Notes: a model not told the origin generated them from the sequence alone. Shown: positions 53,175 to 63,732, counted from the stretch's first letter. The stretch: 64,000 bases of DNA from Chitinivibrionales bacterium (GCA_028278335.1 JANQEN010000192.1:41517-105516); one strand, 5' to 3'. Numbers and translations: made by a program.

Positions 53175-54956
53175 ATGAATCACCAATTTCAACAGGACCG
53201 GTCTGAGGTCAAAGAATCGATTCGAGAGCGCTTGGATATTGCCCAGGTTGTGGGGCGATATGTAAAGCTTAAATCTGCTGGGCATAATTTAAAAGGGCTC
53301 TGCCCTTTTCATAAAGAGAAGACTCCCTCCTTTGTAGTCAGTCCCGATAAGGGTATGTACCACTGCTTTGGCTGTGGAAAAGGAGGTGATATATTCTCCT
53401 TTATTATGGAGGTGGAAGGCCTTACCTTTCCTGAAACATTAGCCCGTATGGCTGAGGAAGCTGGGGTTGCACTACCCACCTATGCTCCACAGCAAAGACA
53501 GAAAGAGTCTACAGGATCTCTATCTAAGACTGAGGCCTTACATATTCATGAGCTCGCAACCCGCTTTTATTATGATCAAATGAAACAATCGACAGAGACA
53601 ATCGATTACTTCAAATCCCGTTCCTTATCCTCTCAGACGGTGAAAGATTTTCGGCTCGGTTACGCACCCTCTGGCTGGTCAAGTCTGACAGACCACTTAA
53701 AGACCTTACGAATCTCAGAGGAGAAAATTGTTGCTGCAGGGTTGGCTATTGCTTCAACCAGTGGTGGGCGATGCTATGATCGCTTTCGCAATCGATTGAT
53801 TTTTCCCGTATTTGATATTGTTGGAAAGCCCATTGCCTTTGGTGGGAGAAGTTTAAATGACAAAGAGATGCCTAAATATCTCAATTCTCCCGATACTATC
53901 CTCTACCGAAAAAATCGTATCCTCTATGGACTTCATCAGGCGCGACCGGATATAAAGGAGAGCGGCTTTGCCATTTTTGTTGAAGGATATATGGATTTTC
54001 TTTCGCTCTTTCAGGTAGGTGTTCAAAATGTGGTTGCCACTTCGGGTACGGCATTGACAGAAGAACACGGTTACTTAATTCGACGCTTTACAAACCGGGT
54101 TGTTTTAGTGTTTGATGGTGATACTGCAGGGCTCTCCGCAGCAGAACGAGCGCTTTTTGTGCTTGCTCCTCAACAACTCGATTTGCGTGTCATGTTACTT
54201 GCTGCAGGTGAAGATCCTGATTCGCTTGTCAAAAAAAAGGGTGTTGCTGCCTTTAATGAAGCTCTTAAGCAAGCACAACACGCTTTAACATTTCTCTGTA
54301 ATAGAGCGTATGTTCTTCACGATAAATCGAGTCCTTTGGGAAAGTCGGCCATTGTGGAATATCTCCTTCCCTTTGTTTCTGCATCAAAGGATCCCATTGT
54401 ACAATCGGATTATATTAAACAGATCAGTGAAGAGTTGGATATTCCCCAACAGTTGCTTTACGATAAACTGCGTCGAGTAAAGCCATCACAGTCAGAAGAG
54501 ACTGCCGAAGTGAGTGAGAATAAAGCCAAGCAGTATCTAGAAACCGAGATGGGTAGTTTTTTCCACCTGCTTTTACAAGACCCCACTCTTTTAAAAGTTG
54601 CACAAAAGTACATTACCAAGGAAATTTTTACCGATTATTTTTCCAATAATTTATATTCATTAATTATAGACACCTGTGAGCAAAACAGGTCGTTTAGTTC
54701 GATTATTGACTTCACTGACGATCAAGCGCTTAAGAATATTCTTTCCATAATGTTGACCAAAGAGGTTGTTACAGAAAATTATGAAGAGGATCTTAAGCAT
54801 AAAGCGAAAAAATGCCTGGTGAAGCTCTATAAACAGCGACAAAAGGCAATTACCAAACAGTTGAAACGGGAACAACGTTCTGATATTAAGAAGCAACTCA
54901 TAGAAAGCCAGAAAGAATTTATCTCTCATCTTGGAGCATTACAAAAAGAATGGTAA
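53175..54956 (+). CDS. dnaG: DNA primase
   Basis: A 593-residue primase that makes RNA primers at the fork. The N-terminal zinc finger has 'CPFHKEKTPSF' and 'YHCFGCGKGGD'. The TOPRIM domain has 'FVEGYMDFLSL' and 'FDGDTAG'. The C-terminal helicase-binding part is helical. It overlaps rpoD by 7 bases, forming a dnaG-rpoD unit. A promoter-like TTGATA/TATGAT pair (53128-53154) has a short 15-base spacer. Confidence 0.96.
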   Translation: MNHQFQQDRSEVKESIRERLDIAQVVGRYVKLKSAGHNLKGLCPFHKEKTPSFVVSPDKGMYHCFGCGKGGDIFSFIMEVEGLTFPETLARMAEEAGVALPTYAPQQRQKESTGSLSKTEALHIHELATRFYYDQMKQSTETIDYFKSRSLSSQTVKDFRLGYAPSGWSSLTDHLKTLRISEEKIVAAGLAIASTSGGRCYDRFRNRLIFPVFDIVGKPIAFGGRSLNDKEMPKYLNSPDTILYRKNRILYGLHQARPDIKESGFAIFVEGYMDFLSLFQVGVQNVVATSGTALTEEHGYLIRRFTNRVVLVFDGDTAGLSAAERALFVLAPQQLDLRVMLLAAGEDPDSLVKKKGVAAFNEALKQAQHALTFLCNRAYVLHDKSSPLGKSAIVEYLLPFVSASKDPIVQSDYIKQISEELDIPQQLLYDKLRRVKPSQSEETAEVSENKAKQYLETEMGSFFHLLLQDPTLLKVAQKYITKEIFTDYFSNNLYSLIIDTCEQNRSFSSIIDFTDDQALKNILSIMLTKEVVTENYEEDLKHKAKKCLVKLYKQRQKAITKQLKREQRSDIKKQLIESQKEFISHLGALQKEW

Positions 54957-56479
54957 AAAAGAAAAAAGAATCCGGTGTCCCCTTAGAGAAGAAAACTAAT
55001 CGATTACGGAAGCTTGCAAACCTTCAGGGTTTTGTTTCTGAAAGTCAGATTAAAGAAGTTGCCGATTCCGCCAACGAAATTGTTGAGTTACGGTCCACTC
55101 TTGAAAAAGAGAACGTAACGATCAATGCCTATGTGAGCGAGAAAAAACCACTCCATGTAAGTCCGAGACACTATCCTTCACCAAGTAAGGGTGCTGCCCA
55201 TTATACCGATCCAACCTGGGTGTATTTGAATACGGTAGGTCGTGTGCCGCTCCTTTCCCGTGGCCAGGAGGCACAGTATGCCAGTCAAATGGAATTTGCC
55301 CAGGGAAAACTCTTTGATATGGCCTTTCGTTCGTCAATTGCCTTTGACAGTTTAAGCCGTATCTCCGAGGAGTTAAAAGCCAAAGTGATTGATTGCATTG
55401 ATGTGCTGCAATTAAATGAGGAGGACCAGGTTGATGAGGACAAAAATGAGGAGCTTCGAAAGAATTATATAAAAACCTTTGCTCAAATAAAGAGAAAGAA
55501 TACCCAGGTGGGTACACTTAACAAGGAAGCTGCCTCCACAAAGAGTGCAACTAAAAAGGGTGAAATTGAAAAGAAGATCACCACCTTTCGTGATGCCATT
55601 GTTGAGCTGTGCCGCCAATTGAACCTTAATTCTCGCCAAGTCCAGTATATTCTGAAAAAATATAAGAAGAATATTATCTCTGAAGAGATTAAGGATCTCA
55701 TGGAGCGGTTTGACTATTGGGAGAAGAAGTATAATGCCGCAAAATATGCCATAATTGAAGCTAATGTTAGATTAGTAGTCAGTATTGCAAAAAAATATGT
55801 TCTCAAGGGAATGGAAATTATCGATATCATCCAGGAAGGAAATCGTGGACTGATCAAGGCGGTTGAGAATTTTGATTATCGTATGGGTTATAAATTCAGC
55901 ACCTATGCAACCTGGTGGATTCGACAGGCCATAACACGGGCCATTAATGATAAATCCAAGACGATCCGTATTCCTGCCAACACCTTAGACCTGGTTAATA
56001 AAACTATAAAGTATTGTCGTAAATGTGTCATGGAATATGGCTACGAGCCAGATGCCGAAGAGATCGCTCAAGCGGTGGGTACCTCGATAGCCAAGGTTCA
56101 GATGGCCTTAGACTTCTCAATGGATCCCATTTCGTTGGATATGGAAATAGGTGATGATGGTAACTCTACCATTGGTGAATATATTGAGGATAAAAAGGCT
56201 GAGGATCCCTCAAAGAGCATTTCTCTTGTGGGGCTTCGCAAAAACATCTCTAAGGTGCTTCATACCTTGACAGAAAAGGAACGTGAAATTGTCATCATGC
56301 GCTTTGGCCTTGATGACGGCCGTATCAAGACCTTAAAAGAAATTGGTGAGACCTTCAACATCTCTCGTGAGCGGGTGCGCCAGATTGAGACAAAGGCACT
56401 CAACAAGCTAAAACATCCCAGTCGAACCCGAGACCTCCTAGCATGGAAGGACGATCGCGACGAAATAGTCGATGATTAG
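54950..56479 (+). CDS. rpoD: Primary RNA polymerase sigma factor
   Basis: A 509-residue sigma-70. Region 1.2 begins 'DPTWVYLNTVGRVPLLSRGQE', and regions 2.1-2.4 include 'IDIIQEGNRGLIKAV' and 'FSTYATWWIRQAI'. Region 4.2 has 'ISRERVRQIETKALNKL'. The N-terminal 80 residues are Lys-rich and unlike standard region 1.1, and the C-terminus continues about 10 residues past the usual end as 'KDDRDEIVDD'. It starts inside dnaG. Confidence 0.97.
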   Translation: MVKKKKESGVPLEKKTNRLRKLANLQGFVSESQIKEVADSANEIVELRSTLEKENVTINAYVSEKKPLHVSPRHYPSPSKGAAHYTDPTWVYLNTVGRVPLLSRGQEAQYASQMEFAQGKLFDMAFRSSIAFDSLSRISEELKAKVIDCIDVLQLNEEDQVDEDKNEELRKNYIKTFAQIKRKNTQVGTLNKEAASTKSATKKGEIEKKITTFRDAIVELCRQLNLNSRQVQYILKKYKKNIISEEIKDLMERFDYWEKKYNAAKYAIIEANVRLVVSIAKKYVLKGMEIIDIIQEGNRGLIKAVENFDYRMGYKFSTYATWWIRQAITRAINDKSKTIRIPANTLDLVNKTIKYCRKCVMEYGYEPDAEEIAQAVGTSIAKVQMALDFSMDPISLDMEIGDDGNSTIGEYIEDKKAEDPSKSISLVGLRKNISKVLHTLTEKEREIVIMRFGLDDGRIKTLKEIGETFNISRERVRQIETKALNKLKHPSRTRDLLAWKDDRDEIVDD

Positions 56480-56552
56480 CACTTGTCTATTGCTTCTGTC
56501 AATATACTAAATAGACCCTGACTGGTTATTTAATTTTGTAAAGAGTTTACTC

Positions 56553-58385
56553 TTATTCTGATGGATTTGCTGTCGTTGTGTCAGCATTTGCTTTGGGGGG
56601 CAGCTTTGACCTGCTTTCTATAAAGGGAGTGCAAGCTGGAACTGAAATTCCCTCTATGTCCCAATTGGCACGCGCTTCGATTGTATCTTCCTCAAAGGAG
56701 TAAAAGGGTTCTGGCTTTAGCCATGGAAAGAGTCTACCCGGAGTGTAGCTACTGTCAATCTTTGAAGAGTCAACAAAGTAGGCAATGGTACCTTTAAAAG
56801 CGGGGATAGAGTCAAAGCGAAAGTGTCCGGCGCTATCAAATGAAACATAGGAGTCTTTCGTTCTCAAAGGCTTGAACTGCCAAATGCGATTGTTGTTTGG
56901 TTCTAGGCAATTAGCTCCACCAGAGATGCTCATGCATATTTTTTTCAGTGGAAGTATGGTAAAGGTAATGGTGACACTCTTTGTTGTATCCATTTGTGTT
57001 GAGTCATTTTTTAATGGCTTAAGAATTGGAGCTGGTTGATTGTTGGTCATATCAACAAACAATTCAAAGGGGAGTGTACAATTATACTCTTTACCAGGAC
57101 GAAAGTTTTTTTGTGGTACCAGGGTAGTTACCATGCTGTAAACTGTGTCTATATGGAGGTGCACAGTATCTCCGGTTGTGTCGGTGGCAATGCAAGACGA
57201 AGATAGTGAACGGACCGGCTCAGACCAGGAGATTGTGATAGGAGTGTTAACCGGAGCATTGTTGCCAGGCTTAGTCCCGGTTATTTTTGGTAGAATTGTG
57301 TCTGTCTCGGTTGTACCATTAAATCGAATGGTATCAGCAACTTTGGCACCTATTTTAATTGTTGAATCTTTTTTTGATTGCTTTGGTGGTAAGGAGTAGC
57401 GATGACTGATATTTCGAATTAAGGCATAGGAGCCTGTGGTGAGGGTGTCCTTAAGTTTCAGCGCGCAGATCGTTGAGTTTCTTACTTCCATTAGAGCCTC
57501 AATTTCAGGATCTTTTGCTGTAGAATCTAAGGAGATAACCGACCATTGCGATAATTCGTTATTTTCATAGTCGACAAAATCCTGTTTCCATGCACAGGTT
57601 ATAAGCTTAGGCGAGATAGCACGAACAGAATCAATCCTATTGGAAAGGGTGTCCGAGGTACTGGGGAAAAGTAAAAAAGGACCCGCTTCTCTATTGAGTA
57701 TAAAGGTTTTTGTCTGAGGCAAAAACAGTGCCTCGCCAGGTGTAATTCGATTATTATTGTCCTTATCTTGTAAAGCTACCAGGCAGTAGGATCCCTTACG
57801 AATATGTTTAAAAGTAAAGATTCCCAAACTATCGGTTTGGACCAAATAACTTGGTAAAAAAAGAAGAGTTGAATCTAAAAGAGTGTCACCATCAATTCGG
57901 TAAAGCGCGACCTTTGGCTGTTGTTTGCTCTCTTTAGAAGCAATAATACATCCAGTAATCATGCCACTATCGATTGATGCTCCGGTTGAAAAAAAGTAGT
58001 TGTACGATCCTTGTAGGCCCACTGTGCGGTAGTCGGTTAAACCACTAGAAAAGCAGATGTGATAGGTTGTAGAATCGACGAATGCTTCTTTGGGAGTGAT
58101 CGCACAGGTTCGACCATTGACTTCAATGGAAAAGCCACCAGGTGGAGGTGGGAAGAGGGTGACGCTTTTTTTTGCGTTCCGTGGTTCAATCCATTCGGAA
58201 AAGGTGAAGCTGATTTTTTTATTGAGTGGATGGTTAAGTGTTCCCGATGGTGGAGAAACCTTTAAAACCTTTGGTGGCGTTGTATCCTCTGGTCCACCAG
58301 TTGGCGGTATTCTATGGGCGCACTGCAATAGTAAAATAAAGAAAATTAACGATAAAAAACTATAAAGGGTTACAATCTTTTTCAT
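56553..58385 (-). CDS. Large lipoprotein with Big_5/SbsA-type Ig-like domain
   Basis: A 610-residue lipoprotein. The signal ends in 'LLLQC' with Cys at residue 22. The mature N-terminus reads 'GGPEDTTPPKVLKVSPPSG', the start of a Big_5 Ig-like domain common in Bacteroidota and Fibrobacterota. The rest shows repeated beta-rich blocks with many Thr/Ser, a Cna-B-like segment near 'GIFTFKHIRKGSYCLVALQDKDNN', and a second Ig-like unit beginning 'PKITGTKPGNNAPV'. It follows the TraB gene by 31 bases. Probably exposed on the outer membrane or periplasmic side. Confidence 0.85.
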   Translation of the reverse strand: MKKIVTLYSFLSLIFFILLLQCAHRIPPTGGPEDTTPPKVLKVSPPSGTLNHPLNKKISFTFSEWIEPRNAKKSVTLFPPPPGGFSIEVNGRTCAITPKEAFVDSTTYHICFSSGLTDYRTVGLQGSYNYFFSTGASIDSGMITGCIIASKESKQQPKVALYRIDGDTLLDSTLLFLPSYLVQTDSLGIFTFKHIRKGSYCLVALQDKDNNNRITPGEALFLPQTKTFILNREAGPFLLFPSTSDTLSNRIDSVRAISPKLITCAWKQDFVDYENNELSQWSVISLDSTAKDPEIEALMEVRNSTICALKLKDTLTTGSYALIRNISHRYSLPPKQSKKDSTIKIGAKVADTIRFNGTTETDTILPKITGTKPGNNAPVNTPITISWSEPVRSLSSSCIATDTTGDTVHLHIDTVYSMVTTLVPQKNFRPGKEYNCTLPFELFVDMTNNQPAPILKPLKNDSTQMDTTKSVTITFTILPLKKICMSISGGANCLEPNNNRIWQFKPLRTKDSYVSFDSAGHFRFDSIPAFKGTIAYFVDSSKIDSSYTPGRLFPWLKPEPFYSFEEDTIEARANWDIEGISVPACTPFIESRSKLPPKANADTTTANPSE

Positions 58386-58416
58386 ACTGTACTCAATACA
58401 ACGCAGTGCTTATTGA

Positions 58417-59595
58417 TTAAAATAGTCTTCCCGCAATCCAGCCACCAGCAACAAAGGTTCCCAGAGAGCTACCTAGGTTTGCTAACACAACGACAAGAAG
58501 GATTCTGCTCACAGGGTTCATCCAAAATCCCTTAACTGTCATGATTACATTGGGAAGCTCTTCCATGTCAGTAACGGTTGGTTTTTTTACAAAAGCTTGA
58601 ACCAGACCAGAAACCCAACCAGCAGCAATCATTGGGTTGAGGCTTGTTAGAGGTGCTGCTATAAAGGAGGCGATAATAGTGAGAGGATGTCCCAGGGCAA
58701 CAGCTGCTCCCAGTGCAGAAAAAATACCATTTACCAGCACCCAAATGTAAATCGAGTTGAGTGAGTGTTCTGTTCCGCCTTTAAAAAAACCATAGGCAAT
58801 CAATGCGACTATAATGGCAGGTATTCCCCAAGCAAAGGCAAGTGGTGCAAGTGATCGGGGAGGTGTATCCATCAGGGGCTCCAAGGGGTGATCCTCTTCG
58901 ATACCCGCTATGATCCCCGGCACATGGCCCGCACCGACAACTGCAACAATAGTTTTTCCTGGAGCCTCTTTAATTTTTTGGGCAAGGTATGTATCCCGCT
59001 CATCAATGAGGCGATGCTTGACTTCAGGAAATGTCTCTGCAAAGGTATCAAGAATATTTTCCAGTTGGTCCTGGTTTTTTAACTCTTCGATCATCTGCTC
59101 GTCGATTTTATCGGTAAAGAATAATCCACCAAGTAGTTGGCTTGCCATTTTGAGCTTGTTCCAAAAATTGAGAAATCCCCAAACCCGTTTTAGGGTTATG
59201 TCAATTCTTCGATCGGCCAGTACTAACTTCTTATCGAGCTCCTTGGCAAGGTTGATACCTTCAATCATTTCTGCACCAGGTTTAACGTCCAGTTGCTTTC
59301 CCAATCTCCGATAAAAAGAGCTCATAATAAGCTGTGCCAATAAGAGGGCAGCTTTTTTTTCTTTAATAATTTTGAAGATGTCCATTTTTTTCCATGAGTC
59401 GCCTTTTACAATGGTGTTATAACGCGATTCACAGAGCTCAACGCAGATGGTGTCGGGATTAACCAGCTCAACGGTTTTTCGAACATCCTCAACACTCTCC
59501 TTTGAGACATGGGCTGTCCCAACCAGGAAAATCGTTTTTCCATTTACCGAGATCTTTTTTACGCTGTTGTTTAAATTGTTTTCCTGTTCGCTCAT
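58417..59595 (-). CDS. TraB/PrgY family membrane protein
   Basis: A 392-residue TraB/PrgY-family protein. The N-terminal soluble domain has 'FLVGTAHVSKESVEDV' and 'CVELCESRY', and ends with 'VVGAGHVPGI', the conserved GTAHVS/GxGH elements. Four or so membrane helices occupy residues 240-392. PrgY limits pheromone activity in enterococci; the family may be metal-dependent proteases, but this is not proven. It is upstream of the Ig-like lipoprotein gene on one transcript. Confidence 0.9.
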   Translation of the reverse strand: MSEQENNLNNSVKKISVNGKTIFLVGTAHVSKESVEDVRKTVELVNPDTICVELCESRYNTIVKGDSWKKMDIFKIIKEKKAALLLAQLIMSSFYRRLGKQLDVKPGAEMIEGINLAKELDKKLVLADRRIDITLKRVWGFLNFWNKLKMASQLLGGLFFTDKIDEQMIEELKNQDQLENILDTFAETFPEVKHRLIDERDTYLAQKIKEAPGKTIVAVVGAGHVPGIIAGIEEDHPLEPLMDTPPRSLAPLAFAWGIPAIIVALIAYGFFKGGTEHSLNSIYIWVLVNGIFSALGAAVALGHPLTIIASFIAAPLTSLNPMIAAGWVSGLVQAFVKKPTVTDMEELPNVIMTVKGFWMNPVSRILLVVVLANLGSSLGTFVAGGWIAGRLF

Positions 59596-59773
59596 GGAGT
59601 TCCTTTATTTTTGATAGACAAACTATCCATTATATTGTGAAAACTGGCCTATAAAATATAACTACTCACCCTAAATATGTTCCATTTTTATGATTAAATA
59701 ACTATATTCCTATCAAAATAAACTGTAAAAATTGGGGCCTGCAGCCTAAAATATTAGTTAAAGGGAGTAACCT

Positions 59774-60283
59774 ATGATGACAAAATCAATAACCGTACCA
59801 GTATTAATTATCGGTATCTTACTCTGCGGGATGGTTGTTATTTCCTCCTGTACCAAAGGGAAGGGAGCTCGTAAAGCCGCATTGATTCCTGGTGACAGCC
59901 TTAGTGCCGAGGATATGGATTATTTGGTGAGCAAAGAGTTGGTTACTGAGGGGGAGAAAATATTATTCCTTTACACAAATAAAGGTATAGAGAATGATGG
60001 TGCGTTGCTTTCTATAAACAAAATTGCACTCTACTCAGCAGAGAGCAAAGAGGTGGCCTCCTTGGACCAGATTTTTGATATCGCAAAAAATCATTCAACC
60101 ACCGCAGAGAATCCCAGTAAGATTACCGTGTATCTAAAGAATGATACCGAGTTTACTATGGAGTTTCTTGGGGCTAGCAATGAGGATGAACGATTTTTTG
60201 ATATCTTCCGCCACATGTGGCGACTTGCCATTTCCACAAAACAGAAAAGTGACACTCAAGTAAAAGAGGAAGAGAAAAGCTAG
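59774..60283 (+). CDS. Small lipoprotein, unknown function
   Basis: A 169-residue predicted lipoprotein. A hydrophobic signal (residues 6-25) ends in the lipobox 'VISSC'. The mature domain has alternating hydrophobic strands such as 'KILFLYTNKGI' and 'KITVYLKNDTEFTMEFLG', reminiscent of a PH-like barrel, and ends in a Lys/Glu tail. GGGAG is 8 bases before the ATG. The last 4 bases overlap the convergent kinase gene. No family is recognised. Confidence 0.75.
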   Translation: MMTKSITVPVLIIGILLCGMVVISSCTKGKGARKAALIPGDSLSAEDMDYLVSKELVTEGEKILFLYTNKGIENDGALLSINKIALYSAESKEVASLDQIFDIAKNHSTTAENPSKITVYLKNDTEFTMEFLGASNEDERFFDIFRHMWRLAISTKQKSDTQVKEEEKS

Positions 60284-61974
60284 GAATTATTTTTCTTTTT
60301 GTTCTTCTGTTCTTTTTTGAGCTTACCAACTCGCTCCCGGGCATATTTGCACTTTTTGTCCTTGGTGTTTACAATGCATCCCGCAAATTCAATAAAATTT
60401 TCCCAGGCCTTAATGGCTTCCCCAAGGAGTGGGTCTGTTTTTTCTACATAGATGTATTGTCCATCTAAGGAGTTGGCAAAGTAATAGAGAAGGGTCTTTT
60501 TAAATTCGTTAGTCTGAGGGATAACTGATCCCTTTTGGGAATTCACTGCAGCCTTTAGTCGCTCGCATGCCTCATAGTAGAGAGCTTGTCTATAGTAAAT
60601 TTGACCAAGGTAGGCATCAATTGCAGGATCGGAATATTTCATTCGAAGTTTTTCTAAAATTGCGCGCGCCTTAGTAAATTGATTAAATTGACTAAAGGAT
60701 ATAGCTGCGATTCGTATTTGTGCTTCTAAATATTCATTGGCAACACCGCCGTTGTTAACCGCCGGAACTAATTCGTAGATGCTCACCGCCTCTTTCCAAA
60801 GTCCCTTCCTTTCAGCCTTTTTACCTCGTTCAAGCATGGAGGAGAGTGATTCCGAGACCTCCTTAGAGGCGATCTCTTTTTCACTGTTTGCCGGTTTGCT
60901 GCCCCGAGAGGTTAATGAAATAATAAGGGCAAGGATCGAAATAATGAGGGCAAGGGTTGGATAAAACTGTCTAATAGAAAAGGGTACCTTTGCTCGATTC
61001 CCTGCAGCCCAGGCAGTTTGCACCTGCAATGATATCTGAATCGCTTCATCTATCTCCTCGGCCTTTTTAGGACGAAAGCCAGACTTTTTGTAGAGCAATT
61101 TGTCAATAAGCTCTTCGGTCATTGGTGAGATCGAAGGGCGAACCTTTTTAAGTGATTTATATTTACTTGCCTGAATTTTTGCAATAAGTGAAGGTAATTT
61201 GTCCGAGACAAATGGCTTTTGGCCAGTAAAGAGCTCATACATGACAATTCCCAGAGAGAAAAAATCACTCCGGGCATCCATGGGCATGCCGTCGATCTGC
61301 TCAGGAGACATGTAATGGAAGGTGCCAACAATCATACCCTGATTGGTACTTGAGGAAAGGTCCAATGGTTTTGCAGCGCCAAAGTCCATGAGCTTGACTG
61401 TGTTGTCAGCGGTGATCATGATATTTTCTGGCTTAATATCACGATGGAGTATTCCATTGATAATTTTGCCGGAGGGTGTTTTTATCTTTGCAGAATGAGC
61501 ATATTTTAATGCCCGTGTTATCTGGGAGGTAATATGTAGCATCTCTCGCTCACTGAGTTTGCCCCGTTTAGAGATGAGCGTTCGCAGGGTTTCACCCTCG
61601 ATATACTCCATTTCAATATAGAAGTGGCCATCGACAACACCGGTGTCGAAAACACGCAAAATATGGGGATGGTCTAGTCGTGCGGTGAGCTGAGCCTCCT
61701 GGATAAAAAGGATGTGAAAATCCTGTTCATCCATAAGGGTCGGTTTGAGAATCTTCAATACCCGAAACATTTTAAAGGAGGTATTAAAGGCTTTGTAAAT
61801 ATAAGCCGTTCCCCCCTCATTAATCTTTTCGGTGACCTCACAATTTCCAATTTTTTTGCCAATAAAGGGATCATTAGGATTGGGTGTGGCTGCTTTCGAT
61901 TCCGCTGCAGCCTCTTTTGATTTAATAACTTTGGCTTTGGCTACTCTGGGTTTTTTATTATTGGCAACTGGCAT
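60280..61974 (-). CDS. Membrane Ser/Thr protein kinase with TPR-like periplasmic part
   Basis: A 564-residue Hanks-type kinase. A Lys/Ala-rich N-terminal tail (1-35) precedes the kinase domain (42-310), with the ATP Lys in 'RVLKIL' (Lys74), 'LHRDIKPEN' at 177-185 and 'MDFGAAKP' at 196-203. A membrane helix lies near 331-355, followed by TPR-like helices to a Lys-rich end. It starts 6 bases after the phosphohexomutase stop, so the two form an operon. The FHA domain at 16017-17648 is a possible partner (inference). Confidence 0.93.
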   Translation of the reverse strand: MPVANNKKPRVAKAKVIKSKEAAAESKAATPNPNDPFIGKKIGNCEVTEKINEGGTAYIYKAFNTSFKMFRVLKILKPTLMDEQDFHILFIQEAQLTARLDHPHILRVFDTGVVDGHFYIEMEYIEGETLRTLISKRGKLSEREMLHITSQITRALKYAHSAKIKTPSGKIINGILHRDIKPENIMITADNTVKLMDFGAAKPLDLSSSTNQGMIVGTFHYMSPEQIDGMPMDARSDFFSLGIVMYELFTGQKPFVSDKLPSLIAKIQASKYKSLKKVRPSISPMTEELIDKLLYKKSGFRPKKAEEIDEAIQISLQVQTAWAAGNRAKVPFSIRQFYPTLALIISILALIISLTSRGSKPANSEKEIASKEVSESLSSMLERGKKAERKGLWKEAVSIYELVPAVNNGGVANEYLEAQIRIAAISFSQFNQFTKARAILEKLRMKYSDPAIDAYLGQIYYRQALYYEACERLKAAVNSQKGSVIPQTNEFKKTLLYYFANSLDGQYIYVEKTDPLLGEAIKAWENFIEFAGCIVNTKDKKCKYARERVGKLKKEQKNKKKNNS

Positions 61975-61980
61975 AAAACT

Positions 61981-63732
61981 CTAATCCGCAAGTATTGAAT
62001 GTATCTCGTTTTCGATCGCTTGAATCTTCTCTGTTACTGTCTGTTTGGCTTCTGCAAGCGGCACACCCGGCTCTTCACAACAGGAGGCGTAGAACTTAAT
62101 TTTTGGCTCCGTTCCAGAGGGACGTGCAGTAATAACGCTGTCATCCTCTAAAATAAACTGCAGCACATTGGAAGATGGAAGATTTATTAATTTTTCTGCT
62201 TTTCCGGATTTGAAATCTGATACCATACCATTAGCATAGTCTTTCATGAGAGAAACCGGTTGTCCAGCCAATATTTTCGGTGGAGTATTGCGAAGGGTGC
62301 TCATAAGATTTTTAATGTGCTCGACCCCAGCCTGACCCTCAAAAACCTTGTAAATTAGGGTTTCTTGAAAAACGCCATACCGGTCAAAAATAAAATCAAG
62401 TTGCTCAAGGAGTGAACGTCCTTGGGACAGTGCAAAGAGGGTCATTTCTGCAGTCATGGTTGCAGAGGAGACAGCATCCTTGTCTCGGACATTGGTACCA
62501 ACAAGGTAGCCATAACTCTCCTCACCACCAAAAACATAGGTGTGCTTTTGGGTTGCTTCAAATTCGCGAATTTTATCTCCAATAAACTTAAATCCAGTAA
62601 GTACATCAAAACAGGCTGCGCCGTAATATGAGGCAATTCGGCGTTGCAATTCGGTGGTAACAATAGTTTTTACCATAGCAGCATCTTCTGGAAGTTTGTT
62701 TTGCTCTTTTAGACCGGATAGGACATATTCAGCGAGTAATGAGCCCAACTGATTGCCGTTTATTAAAACAAACTCACCCTCAGAATTGGGTACGGCAATT
62801 CCCAATCGATCAGCATCGGGGTCTGTTGCTAATACCAAATCAGCCTTTTTTTCTTTGGCAAGCTCCATTGCCATTTTAAGAGCAGAGGCTTCCTCTGGAT
62901 TAGGTGATGCAACTGTAGGAAAGTTGCCATCAGGATTTTTCTGTTCCTCAACAAAAATGACTTCGATTCCCAATTCCAAAAGAGCCCGTGAAACTGGCAT
63001 CATGCCTGTCCCATGCAGGGGGGTAAACACAACCTTAAGATCACGTCCCTTTTCTGCTAAAAGATCTGGACGGATAGCTAAGCCTTTGACCATAGCTATA
63101 TAAGGGTCATCAAGCTCCTTGTCGATCATTATTAAAAGTCCCGCCTCTCTGGCCTTTTCTTTAGAGAGTGCAGTAACATTTTCTACTGCTAAGACCTCCT
63201 CAACAATGGCCTTGTCATGGGGAGCAACAATCTGACTTCCATCATCCCAATACACTTTATACCCATTATATTCTGGGGGATTATGACTTGCGGTGATAAC
63301 GATGCCAGCTGTTGCAGAAAGATGGCGAACTGCAAAGGAAAGCTCCGGTGTTGGACGAAGAGCAGAAAAAAGATAGGTTTTGATCCCAGCACCACAGAGA
63401 ACTTTGGCAGCTTCCAGCGCAAAAAGATCGGAGTAATTTCTATTATCATAGGCAATGACTACCGAAGACTTATCCGAGGGGACTGTTTTTTTTATATAAT
63501 TAGCCAGCCCCTGTGTTGCCCGTTGCACGGTAAGTGAATTCATTCGATTAAACCCACCGCCAATTTTGCCTCGCAAGCCCCCTGTACCAAATTTAAGGTC
63601 AGTGTAAAATCTATCGTTTAAGGCTTCCTGATCATTACTTTCGATTAATTTTTCAATATCCTCTTTAAAGATTGGATTGCTCTCTGCTTCGATATACTCT
63701 TGTGCTCTTTTTAAAGTTTTTGCGCTTTCCAT
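61981..63732 (-). CDS. Phosphoglucomutase/phosphomannomutase (PGM2/PgcA type)
   Basis: A 583-residue phosphohexomutase that moves phosphate between C6 and C1 of hexoses. The catalytic Ser is in 'ITASHNPPEYNGYKVYW', the metal loop is 'ATDPDADRLGIA', the sugar loop is 'GGEESYGY' and the phosphate loop is 'ARPSGTEPKIKFY'. Length (about 580) is that of the PGM2/PgcA branch, longer than ManB types. It is the first gene of an operon with the Ser/Thr kinase. Sugar preference is not certain. Confidence 0.94.
   Translation of the reverse strand: MESAKTLKRAQEYIEAESNPIFKEDIEKLIESNDQEALNDRFYTDLKFGTGGLRGKIGGGFNRMNSLTVQRATQGLANYIKKTVPSDKSSVVIAYDNRNYSDLFALEAAKVLCGAGIKTYLFSALRPTPELSFAVRHLSATAGIVITASHNPPEYNGYKVYWDDGSQIVAPHDKAIVEEVLAVENVTALSKEKAREAGLLIMIDKELDDPYIAMVKGLAIRPDLLAEKGRDLKVVFTPLHGTGMMPVSRALLELGIEVIFVEEQKNPDGNFPTVASPNPEEASALKMAMELAKEKKADLVLATDPDADRLGIAVPNSEGEFVLINGNQLGSLLAEYVLSGLKEQNKLPEDAAMVKTIVTTELQRRIASYYGAACFDVLTGFKFIGDKIREFEATQKHTYVFGGEESYGYLVGTNVRDKDAVSSATMTAEMTLFALSQGRSLLEQLDFIFDRYGVFQETLIYKVFEGQAGVEHIKNLMSTLRNTPPKILAGQPVSLMKDYANGMVSDFKSGKAEKLINLPSSNVLQFILEDDSVITARPSGTEPKIKFYASCCEEPGVPLAEAKQTVTEKIQAIENEIHSILAD

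Noticed and set aside
52992..53285. Open N-terminal extension of ispD
   Set aside because: IspD normally begins at the CTP-loop segment; the extension has no family similarity and runs antisense into dnaG.
56503..56515. 13-base identity (ATATACTAAATAG) with a site near 63779
   Set aside because: Matches of this length are expected by chance in 64 kb, and the two sites have different contexts.
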